Positions 26,720-35,601 of a stretch of DNA of 64,000 bases are shown here, piece by piece. A program made the position numbers and the translations under genes. Below the pieces are notes generated by a model. It saw only the letters and a program-made list of their open reading frames with translations, had not been told where the DNA came from and did not search any database. The first letter of the stretch is position 1; the number at the start of each line of letters is the position of its first letter. The DNA is taken from contig CAWACR010000003.1 in assembly GCA_963780675.1 (NCBI GenBank), positions 744,001 through 808,000 of the forward strand. Reading direction: 5' to 3'. Source of the DNA: JAHECE01 sp963780675. GTDB taxonomy: Bacteria > Actinomycetota > Actinomycetes > Actinomycetales > JAHECE01.

Positions 26720-29700
26720 ATGACGCGCGAGAGGTCGGGAACGCTCACGGGTTGGCTCGCCCGGGTGGGCTTCGACGATCCCGGCCGGGCGGCCCGGCTG
26801 CTCGCCGGGGGCGTCATGGAGGCGGTCGTTCGCACGACGGCCGAGCACCACGTCGACCTCGTGGGCGAGCTCGGTGGGACGGCCGATCCGGACCTCGCCC
26901 TCTTGAGCCTCGTGCGTCTGGCCGAAGCCGCTCCCGAGGAGGAGCGGGATCGACTCGTGACCGCCCTGGCCACGGACGCGGTGCTGCGGCGGCGGGTGCT
27001 CGCCGTCGCGGGCGCCTCCGAGGCCCTGGCGAACTGGCTCGTGGTCCATCCCTCTGACATCGCCCTCCTGGCCGTCTCGGACGACCCGCTCGCGGCCGAC
27101 CCCCTCGACGTGCGAGCGGAGCTGCTCGCCGCGGTGGGAGCGGATCCCCGTGCCGAGATGCCCGTCGCGGTCACCGCCGGGCCTGACGGGATCGACGCCA
27201 TGCGGCGCGCCTACCGTCGTCGGCTCTTGCGGATCGCCGCGACGGACCTGACCCGTGACGACCCGTTGTCCGCGCTGCCGGGTGTGGCGTCGGCGCTCGC
27301 CGACCTCGCCTCCGCGGCGCTCGAGGCCGCGCTCGCGCTGGCTCGCGGGGACCTGCCCGACCACGGGGCCGCCGCCCGGCTCGCCGTCATCGGCATGGGC
27401 AAGACGGGCGGGCGGGAGCTCAACTACGTCAGCGACGTCGACGTGATCTACGTGGTCGAGCCCGCCGACGGCGCGGGCGAGGCCGAGGCGATCACGGTCG
27501 GGACCCGCCTGGCGACCGCCGTGGCGCGGGCCTGCTCGACGGCGTCGAGCGAGCCGTCCCTGTGGGAGGTGGACGCGACCCTGCGGCCCGAGGGCAAGCA
27601 GGGCCCACTCGTTCGCACCTTGGCATCGCACGTCGCCTACTACAGGCGCTGGGCGAAGACGTGGGAGTTCCAGGCCCTGCTCAAGGCGCGCCTGGTCGCG
27701 GGTGACCCGGGTCTCGGCCACGCGTACCTCGAGGCGATCGGGCCGATGGTCTGGGAGGCCGTGGGGCGCGAGAACTTCGTCGAGGACTCCCAGGCGATGC
27801 GCCGACGCGTCGAGGCGCACGTCCCCGCGGCCGACGCGGACCGCCAGCTCAAGCTCGGTCTCGGCGGGCTGCGCGACGTCGAGTTCACGGTCCAGCTTCT
27901 CCAGCTCGTGCACGGGCGTCTCGACTCCTCGATCCGCAGCCCCAACACGCTCGGGGCGCTCCGCGCGCTGGCCGGGGCCGGGTACGTCGGCCGCGACGAC
28001 GCGGCGAAGCTCTCCGTCTGCTACCGGTTCCTCCGCCTCATGGAGCACCGGATCCAGCTGTTCCGCCTGCGGCGCACCCACCTGCTCCCGACGGCCCCCG
28101 CCGACCTGCGCCGACTGGCGCGGTCGATGGGCTTCACCGCGGACGGCGTGGACGGCCTCATGACGCGGTGGCGCCACACCCGGCGGGACGTCCGGCACCT
28201 GCACGAGGCCCTGTTCTACCGGCCGCTCCTCCCGGCCACGGCCCGGCTCTCCGCCGAGGACGTGAGCCTCGCCCCGGCGGCAGCGCGCGCGCGGCTCGCG
28301 GCCATGGGTTACCGCGACCCGGACGGCGCCCTCCGGCACATCGCGGCGCTGACCGAGGGGATCTCCCGTCGCGCGGCGATCCAGCGGCAGCTCCTACCCG
28401 TGATGCTCGGCTGGTTCGCGGAAGGTCCGGACCCGGACGCCGGCCTGCTGGCTTTCCGCAAGCTCTCCGACACGCTCGGCAGCACGCACTGGTACCTCAA
28501 GCTGCTGCGCGACTCGGGTGCCGCGGGGCAGCGCCTCGCCCAGCTCCTGTCCACGTCCCGGTACGTCTCCGATGCGTTGGCGCGCGCCCCCGAGGCCGTC
28601 GTCTGGCTGGGGGACGATACCGAGCTCGCCCCCGTGGGATCGAGAAGGTGTCCGCCGAGGCGAGCGCCCTGCTCGCGCGCCGGGACGAACCCGTCCCTGC
28701 GGCACAGGCGCTGCGGGGGCTGCGTCGTCGAGAGCTCAACCGGGCCGCGATCGGGGACGTGCTCGACGGCTGCAGCGGCTTCCGGGACGCCGCGATCATC
28801 ACGCCGGCCGCCGACGTCGCCCTCCAGGGGGCGTTGCGGATCGCGACGGTCGAGGCGACGCGTGCGGCGAGGCTCGACGAGGCACCCACCCGGCTGCTGA
28901 TCGTCGCGATGGGCCGCCTGGGTGGGCAGGAGATGAGCTACCAGAGCGACGCGGACGTGCTGTTCGTGCACGACCCGCTCCCCGGCGTCGACCCCGTCCT
29001 GGCGCAGGCCTTCGCCGTCGGCGCCTTCAGCCGGGTCCGGTCGCTGCTCGGCGACCTCGGCACGGAACCTGCCCTGGAGGTCGACGCCGCACTTCGCCCC
29101 GAGGGTCGCAACGGCCCGTTGACGCGGGCCTTCGACTCCTACGCCGAGTACTACGACCGCTGGGCCGAGGGGTGGGAGCGACAGGCGCTGCTGCGGGCGC
29201 GCCCCGTGGCGGGCGACCCGGACCTCGCCGAGCGGTTCGTCGCGCTCATCGAGCCGTTGCGGTACCCGTCCGACGGACTCTCCGGCTCGGAGCTCCGCGA
29301 GGTGCGCCGGATCAAGGCCCGTGTGGAGTCCGAGCGTCTGCCGCGAGGTGTCCCCCCCAACCGTCACCTCAAGCTGGGCCGCGGCGGGCTCTCCGACGTC
29401 GAGTGGACGGCCCAGCTGCTCCAGCTCCAGCACGCGGGCCGGCACCCGGCGCTTCGGACGACGAGGACGATCGCAGCTCTGACGGCTGCCGCCGCGGCCG
29501 GGCTGATCACAGAGGCGGACGAGGAGCAGCTGCGGGCTGCGTGGGAGCTGGCGTCGCGGATCCGCAGCGCGATCGTCCTGGCCACCGGTCGGACGAGCGG
29601 GCAGAGGATCGACGTCCTCCCGCACGAGCGGGGCGAGCTCCGGGTGGTGAGCCGGCTGCTCGGCTACGAGCCCGGGCAGGGCAATGCGTTCGAGGAGGAC

Positions 29701-29757
29701 TACCTCCGCACCGCCCGCCGGGCGCGCGCCGTCGTCGAGCGCATCTTCTACGAGTAG
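26720..29757 (+). CDS. glnE: Glutamine synthetase adenylyltransferase, one frameshift
   Basis: This bifunctional enzyme has two nucleotidyltransferase domains. The N-terminal de-adenylylase motif is GKTGGRELNYVSDVDVIYV near 27400 and the C-terminal adenylylase motif is GRLGGQEMSYQSDADVLFV near 28915. About 1012 residues, normal for actinobacterial GlnE. The frame breaks at about 28635-28640, where one base seems missing in GTGGGATCGAG, and resumes as IEKVSAEASALLARRDE. It adds or removes AMP on the Tyr of GlnA1 according to nitrogen status. It starts 20 bases after glnA2, so they probably share a transcript. The ATG start begins MTRERSGTLTGWLARVG. Confidence 0.93.
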
Positions 29758-29777
29758 GCCCCTCGTTCAGCGGGTGG

Positions 29778-30257
29778 TCAGTCGAGGAGGTGCGACGGCG
29801 TCCCCGTCGAGGCCGTGATGTCCTTGCGGGCCGCGGCGAGCAGGTGGTCGGCAAGGTGCCGGAGGGCTCGGGAGACGGCCACCTCGTCGCCGATCACGGC
29901 CTGTGCCGGGTCCTTCGCGTTGCGGTGCGACCGACCGACCGCGTCCAACGGCTGCGGCGCCTCCTGGCTGAGGACCGCCGTTGCCGTCGTGTCCTCACCC
30001 TCCTCGGTGATGCTCACCTGCACGGTCCAGGTCTTGACGACCGCGGCAGGCGACCTGGGTTGCCCGGCTTCGCCGTGGTGCTGGATCCGGGCGTCCGGCC
30101 CCGGGAACACGAGCGTCCGTTCGCCGGTGTCCGACCACTGGACCACGTAGGGCGGCGCCCCGTCCGCGTGACGGACCTCGACCACCTCGCCGTCGCGCAA
30201 CGGCTGGTCCACGACGGTGGAGGCCACCACGATCCGGTCCCCGACCGATGCCTTCAT
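29778..30257 (-). CDS. DUF1918/DUF1876 domain protein
   Basis: The 159-residue protein has an N-terminal DUF1918 SH3-like domain (VGDRIVV, DGEVVEVRHADGAPPYVVQWSDTG) and a C-terminal DUF1876 dsRBD-like domain (TWTVQVSITEEGEDTTATAVL, GRSHRNAKDPA). The two often occur separately in actinobacteria and are uncharacterised; here they are fused. ATG 30257 starts the DUF1918 domain directly. The gene converges on glnE with 20 bases between the stops. Confidence 0.8.
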   Translation of the reverse strand: MKASVGDRIVVASTVVDQPLRDGEVVEVRHADGAPPYVVQWSDTGERTLVFPGPDARIQHHGEAGQPRSPAAVVKTWTVQVSITEEGEDTTATAVLSQEAPQPLDAVGRSHRNAKDPAQAVIGDEVAVSRALRHLADHLLAAARKDITASTGTPSHLLD

Positions 30258-30415
30258 CGGACCACTCCTCCCGCTCACGTGCCCTCACCGGTGCTGACCG
30301 CCGGGACGGGGGAGGGCGCCGTCGGCGGCGGTGGTGGTGCGTCGCGGTGACGCGGCCACCACTTCGCTTCTACACCTCCACGGAGTCCGAGGGAAGGGAC
30401 CGCGAGGACGACGAC

Positions 30416-30446
30416 GGCGCCCGGCCCCGCGAGGGGACCGGGCGCC
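30416..30446 (-). terminator. GC-rich hairpin downstream of glnA1
   Basis: GGCGCCCGGCCCC (30416-30428) pairs with GGGGACCGGGCGCC (30433-30446) with one bulged A and a 4-base loop. It lies 29 bases beyond the glnA1 stop on the minus strand. There is no long T-run, as is common in actinobacterial terminators. Confidence 0.5.
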
Positions 30447-30474
30447 GGGGTCAGGCGTCGGTGAGCGGTGAGGC

Positions 30475-31907
30475 TCAGACGTCGTAGTAGAGCTCGAACT
30501 CGAACGGGTGCGGACGCAGCGCGGATCGGGTCGATCTCGTTCTCGCGCTTGTAGTCGATCCACGTCTCGATCAGGTCCGGCGTGAACACGTTGCCGGCCG
30601 TGAGGAAGTCGTGGTCGGCCTCGAGCGCGTCGAGCACCTCCGAGAGCGAGCCGGGCACCTGCGGGATGAGGGCGTGCTCCTCGGGGGGCAGCTCGTAGAG
30701 GTCCTTGTCGACGGGCTCGTGCGGCTCGATCCGGTTCTTGATGCCGTCGAGGCCGGCCATGAGCTGCGCGGCGAACGCGAGGTACGGGTTGCCCGAGGCG
30801 TCGGGCGCGCGGAACTCGATGCGCTTGGCCTTCGGGTTGGTACCCGTGATCGGGATGCGGATGCAGGCCGAGCGGTTACCGGCCGAGTAGACCAGGTTGA
30901 CCGGCGCCTCGAAGCCCGGGACGAGCCGGTGGTAGCGAGTTGACGCGTCGGGTTGGTGAAGGCGAGCAGCGACGGGCGCGTGCTTGAGCAGGCCGCCGAT
31001 GTACCAGCGGGCGATGTCGGACAGGCCGCCGTAGCCGTTCTCGTCGTAGAACAGCGGCTTGCCGTCGTTCCACAGCGACTGGTGGCATGTGCATGCCGGA
31101 GCCGTTGTCGCCGAAGAGCGGCTTCGGCATGAAGGTCGCCGTCCTTGCCCCACTGCGTGCGCGATGTTCTTGACGATGTACTTGAACATCAGGATCTCGT
31201 CGGCCGCGTGCACCATGGTGTCGAAGCGGTAGTTGATCTCCGCCTGGCCGCCGGTGCCCACCTCGTGGTGCGAGCGCTCGAGGATGAGGCCCAGCGTCGA
31301 TCGAGCTTGAGCATGATGTCGTCGCGCAGGTCGGCGAGCTTGTCGACGGGGCGACGGGGAAGTAGCCGCCCTTGTAGGGGGTCTTGTTGGCGAGGTTGCC
31401 GCCCTCTTCGACGCGGCCCGTGTTCCACGCGCCCTCCTCGGAGTCGACGTAGTAGAAGCTCGCGTTCTGCTTCGTCTCGAAGCGGACGTCGTCGAAGATG
31501 TAGAACTCGGCCTCGGGGGCGAAGAACGCGGTGTCGGCGATGCCCGTCGACGCGAGGTACTTCTCGGCCTTCTTGGCGACCTGGCGCGGGTCGCGGCTGT
31601 AGATCTCGTCCGTGTGCGGGTTGTAGATGTCGAAGATCATGATGAGCGTCTCTCGGCGCGGAACGGGTCGATGTAGGCCGGTCGAGACGTCGGGGATCAG
31701 CTGCATGTCGGACTCGTGGATCGCCTGGAAGCCGCGGATCGAGGAGCCGTCGAACAGCTGGCCGTCGGTGAAGAACTCCTCGTCGACGGTCGACGCCGGG
31801 ATGTTGAAGTGCTGCTGCACGCCGGGAAGGTCGGTGAACCGGATGTCGAGGAACTTGACGTCCTGCTCCTTGATGAAGGCGAGGACCTCATCTGCGTCGT
31901 TGAACAT
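30475..31907 (-). CDS. glnA: Glutamine synthetase type I (GlnA1), several frameshifts
   Basis: The product reads MFNDADEVLAFIKEQDVKF at ATG 31907, FDGSSIRGFQAIHESDM, APEAEFYIFDD, GKTPYKG-like and YFPVAP blocks, FGDNGSGMH, NPYLAFAAQLMAGLDGI, the adenylylation loop DLYELPPEEH and ends HPFEFELYYDV with TGA at 30475-30477. About 474 residues. The frame changes near 31671, 31659, 31352, 31305, 31135, 31087, 30945, 30935 and 30518. At 30945 and 30935 a codon's third base is doubled (ACG or ACC before GTC, TCG or TCC before TAC). As this is the main ammonia-assimilating enzyme, the breaks are very likely sequence errors. It is the expected target of the GlnE encoded nearby. Confidence 0.92.
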
Positions 31908-32017
31908 CCGTCAGCTCCTAGGTAGGGGAAGCCCGCGAGGGCACACCGGAAACGTTATGGCCGGGCCGTTTCCCGCGGGTGACTCTAGTGTGTCCGGAGT
32001 GTTACGGATCCTGCCAG

Positions 32018-32046
32018 CCGGGTCCGGGTCCGGGTCCGGGTCCGGG
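32018..32046. repeat. CCGGGT hexamer repeat, nearly five units
   Basis: CCGGGT is repeated from 32018 to 32046 in the divergent region between glnA1 and the RDD gene. It ends about 27 bases before the -10 box of the RDD gene, so unit changes would alter spacing upstream of both promoters. Confidence 0.85.
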
Positions 32047-32072
32047 AGACCGCTCAGTGGCCGGAGCCGGTC

Positions 32073-32085
32073 TAGGGTGTCGCGG
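32073..32085 (+). promoter_or_regulatory. Leaderless promoter of the RDD gene
   Basis: TAGGGT at 32073-32078 is 6 bases before GTG 32085. Confidence 0.5.
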
Positions 32086-32462
32086 TGACCGAGCCACGAC
32101 GAGAGCCCGCGCCGACGAGCCGGCCGGAGGCGGCCGGTCTGGGACGGCGTGTCGCCGCTCTGATGGTCGACTGGCTGGCCGCGTCGGCCATCAGCGCCGG
32201 GTTCTTCGGGTATGACCCCCTCGCTACCTTGGCGGTCTTCTGGGTCATGAGCGCGCTGCTCGTCGGCACCTTGGGGACCACCATCGGTCACCGGCTGTGC
32301 GGGATCGCCGTGCGTCGCATCGACGGAGGCACTCCCGGTCTGCTCCGCGCCGGGATCCGCACCCTCGGGATCTGCTTGGTGATCCCGGCGGTCGTGTGGG
32401 GTCCCGACGGCCGAGGGCTCCATGACAGCTGGGCCGGGACGCAGATCGTCCGCATCCGCTGA
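32085..32462 (+). CDS. RDD family membrane protein
   Basis: The 125-residue protein starts with a Pro/Arg-rich tail, then LGRRVAALMVDWLAASAIS (an RDD-type first helix), a second hydrophobic segment (VFWVMSALLVGTLGTTIGH) and a third (ICLVIPAVVWGPD), ending LHDSWAGTQIVRIR. RDD proteins are small membrane proteins of mostly unknown function, some linked to ion exchange. The position next to glnA1 and a DUF4191 gene matches Rv2219A in M. tuberculosis. GTG 32085 is supported by the nearby TAGGGT box. It converges on the DUF4191 gene. Confidence 0.85.
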   Translation: MTEPRREPAPTSRPEAAGLGRRVAALMVDWLAASAISAGFFGYDPLATLAVFWVMSALLVGTLGTTIGHRLCGIAVRRIDGGTPGLLRAGIRTLGICLVIPAVVWGPDGRGLHDSWAGTQIVRIR

Positions 32463-32488
32463 GACGTCAGCGTCGCGCTCGCGAGACG

Positions 32489-33208
32489 TCAGCGACCCCG
32501 CATGCCCTTGCGGTCCGGGCGCGCCCGCATCGGGTCGATCCCCTTCGGCACGGGCAGCCGCATCGCGCCCAGGGCCTTCAGCCGCTTCGCGATCTCCGCC
32601 GTCTCGGCCGCCGTGAGCTTGCCCTTCAGCCGCTGCACGGTGCGGACGAGCTTGCCGATCGGGACCTGACCTTCTTCGTTGCCGTACTGGATGAGGTGGA
32701 CCGGCACGTTCGGCAGGACGCGTGCCACGCGCCTCTTCTCCGACTCGAGCAGCTTCGGGACCCGGGCGGCCGGACCTTCGCTGACGAGGACCACGCCTGC
32801 CTTCCCGACCGCGCGGAACACGAGGTCCTGTGTGCGCGGGTCGACGGCGACCGGCTCCTTCTCGACCGTCCAGCCGCGCCGGATGGTCCCGAGGGCGGCC
32901 ACCGACGCCCCGGGCTGCCCGTCGATCTGGGCGTAGGCCGCCCGCTCCGCCCGCCGACCCATGATGATGAGCGGCACCAGCACGGCCGTCGGCAGGCCGA
33001 TCACCATCGTGAACCAGAGCCGGTCGATGAGGAGGCCGAACGCCACGGTGATCGCGAGGACGCCCACGAACGCCGCGAGCATCCACCAGGCGGCCTTCGG
33101 GTCGTGCCGTCGGGTCATCTGGAAGACCGCCCAGAGCTGGTGGTACCAGCGACTCTTCTTCGCCTTGGGCGGCTTCGAGTCGGACGGCGTCGTTGACTTG
33201 GCGGCCAT
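32489..33208 (-). CDS. DUF4191 family membrane protein (Rv2219-like)
   Basis: The 239-residue protein has a Lys/Pro-rich N-terminus, two adjacent transmembrane helices (WWMLAAFVGVLAITVAFGLL and WFTMVIGLPTAVLVPLIIM), then a cytoplasmic part with AAYAQIDGQPGA and VVLVSEGPAARVPKLLESEKRRV. This is the DUF4191 layout, of unknown function. It sits beside lipA as in mycobacteria. lipA lies about 50 bases upstream in the same direction, so co-transcription is likely. Confidence 0.88.
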   Translation of the reverse strand: MAAKSTTPSDSKPPKAKKSRWYHQLWAVFQMTRRHDPKAAWWMLAAFVGVLAITVAFGLLIDRLWFTMVIGLPTAVLVPLIIMGRRAERAAYAQIDGQPGASVAALGTIRRGWTVEKEPVAVDPRTQDLVFRAVGKAGVVLVSEGPAARVPKLLESEKRRVARVLPNVPVHLIQYGNEEGQVPIGKLVRTVQRLKGKLTAAETAEIAKRLKALGAMRLPVPKGIDPMRARPDRKGMRGR

Positions 33209-33259
33209 GGGCTCACGATACCGGGCGACGGACCGCGAGCAGTTGGCTCGCGGTCGCCG

Positions 33260-34269
33260 TCAGCGTGAGGCGAGGAGTGCCGCTGCCTCCTGACGCGCGG
33301 TCGTCGGCACCGTGAGGTGGGTGAGCGCCTCGGGGACCGGCAGGCCGCGGCGGGCCATCGCCTGACCCCAGAGGCGGCCGGCGCGGTAGGAGGAGCGCAC
33401 CAGCGGGCCCGACATGACCCCGAGGAAGCCCATCTCCTCCGCCGCGGAGGACAGGTCGACGAACTCCTGCGGGTGCACCCACCGGTCCACGGGGTGGTGG
33501 CGCACCGAGGGGCGCAGGTACTGGGTGATCGTGACGAGGTCGCAGCCGGCGTCGCGCAGGTCCTGGAGGGTCTGCACGGCCTCGTCCGTGGTCTCGCCCA
33601 TGCCGAGGATGAGGTTCGACTTGGTGACGAGACCCGCGGCCCGCGCGGCGGTCAGCACGTCGAGCGAACGCTCGTAGCGGAACGCCCGGCCGGATCCTCT
33701 TGAAGATCCGGGGCACGGTCTCGAGGTTGTGGGCGAGCACCTCGGGGCGGGAGGAGAAGACCTCGGCGAGGAGCTCGGGGCTCGGCGTTGAAGTCGGGGA
33801 TCAGCAGCTCGACACCGGTGCCCGGGTTCTGGCGCGTGGATCTGCCGGACGGTCTCGGCGTAGAGCCAGGCCCCGCCGTCGGGCAGGTCGTCGCGCGCGA
33901 CGCCGGTCACGGTGGAGTAGCGCAGCCCCATGGCCCGGACGGACTCGGCGACGCGGCGCGGCTCGTCGGCGTCGAAGTCGGCGGGCTTGCCGGTGTCGAT
34001 CTGGCAGAAGTCGCATCGCCGCGTGCACTGGTCGCCGCCGATGAGGAACGTCGCCTCGCGGTCCTCCCAGCACTCGAAGATGTTGGGACAGCCCGCCTCC
34101 TCGCACACCGTGTGAAGGCCGCCGCGTGCGGACGAGCGAGCGGAGCTCGGTGTACTCGGGTCCCATCGTCGCCCGCGTCTTGATCCACTCGGGCTTCTTC
34201 TCGATCGGGATCTCGCGCGTTGCGGGCCTCGACGCGGAGCATCCGGCGTCCCTCAGGCGCGATGGTCAC
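33260..34269 (-). CDS. lipA: Lipoyl synthase, several frameshifts
   Basis: A radical-SAM enzyme that inserts two sulfurs into octanoyl-ACP or octanoyl-protein to make lipoate. The auxiliary cluster motif CEEAGCPNIFEC and the radical-SAM motif CTRRCDFC are both present. It starts at GTG 34269 (TIAPEGRRMLRVEARN) and ends TARQEAAALLASR. Frame breaks occur near 34220, 34128, 33832, 33783 and 33695. Four of these look like a doubled third codon base (for example GCG or GCC before CAG near 33832). The repaired length is about 335 residues, normal for LipA. lipB lies 48 bases upstream, forming a lipoate operon. Confidence 0.93.
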
Positions 34270-34317
34270 GCGGGTCCTCCTCGGTGTCGGCGATGACGGC
34301 CCACTCTACGGCGCGCG

Positions 34318-35001
34318 TCACGAGGGCACGGCGGTGGTGTCGGGGGCGGGGGAGCGGAGTGCGGCGCGCAGGGGGGCGAGGTGCTGCTCGAGGCGGGGGC
34401 GGAGCCCGACCACGAGGTCGAGCGGCGTGATGCGCCGGCCGGTCTCGGCCGAGAGGGAGGTGACGTCGGCGTCCGCGATCCCGCACGGGACGATCCGGTC
34501 GAAGGCGCGCAGGTCCGGGCACGCGTTGATCGCGATGCCGTGCATGGTCACCCCGCGGGCGACGCGGACGCCGATCGCCGCGACCTTGCGGTCTCGGCCG
34601 CGCTCGTCGGCGGCGACCCAGACGCCGCAGCGTCCCTCGACCCGCGTGCCGGCGACGTCGAAGTCCGCGCAGAGGTCGATGATGGCGCCCTCCAGGGCGC
34701 GGACGTAGGCGACGACGTCGACGGGCTCGGCGAGGCGGACGATCGGGTAGCCGACCAGCTGGCCCGGGCCGTGCCAGGTGATCTTGCCCCCGCGGTCCAC
34801 GTCGATGACCGGCGTGGAGTCGACGGGCCGGTCCCATGTCGCGGTCCGGCGCCCGGCTGTGTACACGTCCGCATGCTCGAGAAGCAGGACCGTGTCCTCG
34901 CGAGCCCCCGAGGCGACCTCGCCGTGCACGCTGCGTTGAAGGTCCCAGGCCCAGGTGTAGTCGACGAGGCCCGAGCCCAGCTCGACGTCTTCGAAGCGCA
35001 C
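34318..35001 (-). CDS. lipB: Octanoyltransferase
   Basis: The 227-residue protein has LipB motifs LLLEHADVYTAGRR, RGGKITWHGPGQLVGYPI with the catalytic Lys/His region, GRCGVWV, KVAAIGVRVARGVTMHGIAINA (invariant Lys) and VPCGIADADVTSL with the catalytic Cys. It transfers octanoate from ACP to lipoyl domains, including those of the dlaT product encoded 6 kb away. GTG 35001 is the start. It precedes lipA in the same direction. The frame is intact. Confidence 0.95.
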   Translation of the reverse strand: MRFEDVELGSGLVDYTWAWDLQRSVHGEVASGAREDTVLLLEHADVYTAGRRTATWDRPVDSTPVIDVDRGGKITWHGPGQLVGYPIVRLAEPVDVVAYVRALEGAIIDLCADFDVAGTRVEGRCGVWVAADERGRDRKVAAIGVRVARGVTMHGIAINACPDLRAFDRIVPCGIADADVTSLSAETGRRITPLDLVVGLRPRLEQHLAPLRAALRSPAPDTTAVPS

Positions 35002-35015
35002 CGCCCCACTGTAGG

Positions 35016-35531
35016 TCAGGACGCGGGTGCGACCGCCCGGCCGTCCGCTGCCGAGGCAGCGTCGGGGGCGACCGGGGCCTCCTCCTCGCGCCCCGAGAGG
35101 AGGGCGGTGAGGGCATCACGCAGGGCGGCGACCTGGGCCGGGGTGAGCCCACGGATGGCGATCTCCTCGATCCGGACGGGGTCGAAGGCCGCGGTCAGGG
35201 CCGTCGCGCCGGCGGGGAGGAGGGACACGACGTGGCGGCGGCGGTCCTCTCCGCACGGGGCGCGGCCGACGTAGCCGTCGCGTTCGAGCCGGGCGAGCAT
35301 CCGGCTCATGGTCTGTTCCGTCACGTCGACCGCCTCGGCGAGCTCTCGCTGGGAGTGGTCGGCGCGGGAGAGCAGGAACAGGACGGGGAAGCTGGCGTGG
35401 TTCAGCCGCCAGGTGTCGAGGTGGGCGTCCCAGGCACGCTCGACGCGGCGGGCGGCGGCGGAGAGCAGCCGACCGGTCGACCACCGTGCCAGGTCGTCGT
35501 CCACGGTCGCTCCGTTCTGACTCGTCGTCAT
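35016..35531 (-). CDS. MarR family transcriptional regulator
   Basis: The 171-residue protein carries a winged helix-turn-helix: SQRELAEAVDVTEQTMSRMLARLERDGYV, then the wing GEDRRRHVVSLLPAG. The length and dimer-forming ends fit MarR. It is divergent from the MMPL-type transporter gene, with an inverted repeat in the 70-base space between, so it probably represses that gene and itself. The effector is unknown. ATG 35531 overlaps the TATACT -10 box of the transporter on the other strand. Confidence 0.9.
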   Translation of the reverse strand: MTTSQNGATVDDDLARWSTGRLLSAAARRVERAWDAHLDTWRLNHASFPVLFLLSRADHSQRELAEAVDVTEQTMSRMLARLERDGYVGRAPCGEDRRRHVVSLLPAGATALTAAFDPVRIEEIAIRGLTPAQVAALRDALTALLSGREEEAPVAPDAASAADGRAVAPAS

Positions 35532-35562
35532 ATACTCGCCGGAGATGCTCAGCACGCTGAGC
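35531..35562. promoter_or_regulatory. Transporter -10 box and candidate MarR operator
   Basis: TATACT at 35531-35536 is a good -10 box for the plus-strand transporter. Just downstream GCTCAG (35547-35552) and CTGAGC (35557-35562) form an inverted repeat with a 4-base spacer, placed over the transcription start, as expected for a repressor site. Confidence 0.5.
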
Positions 35563-35601
35563 GATCTTCCGCTCTCCCACTCTTGCAGGAAGGTGAGTGC
35601 C

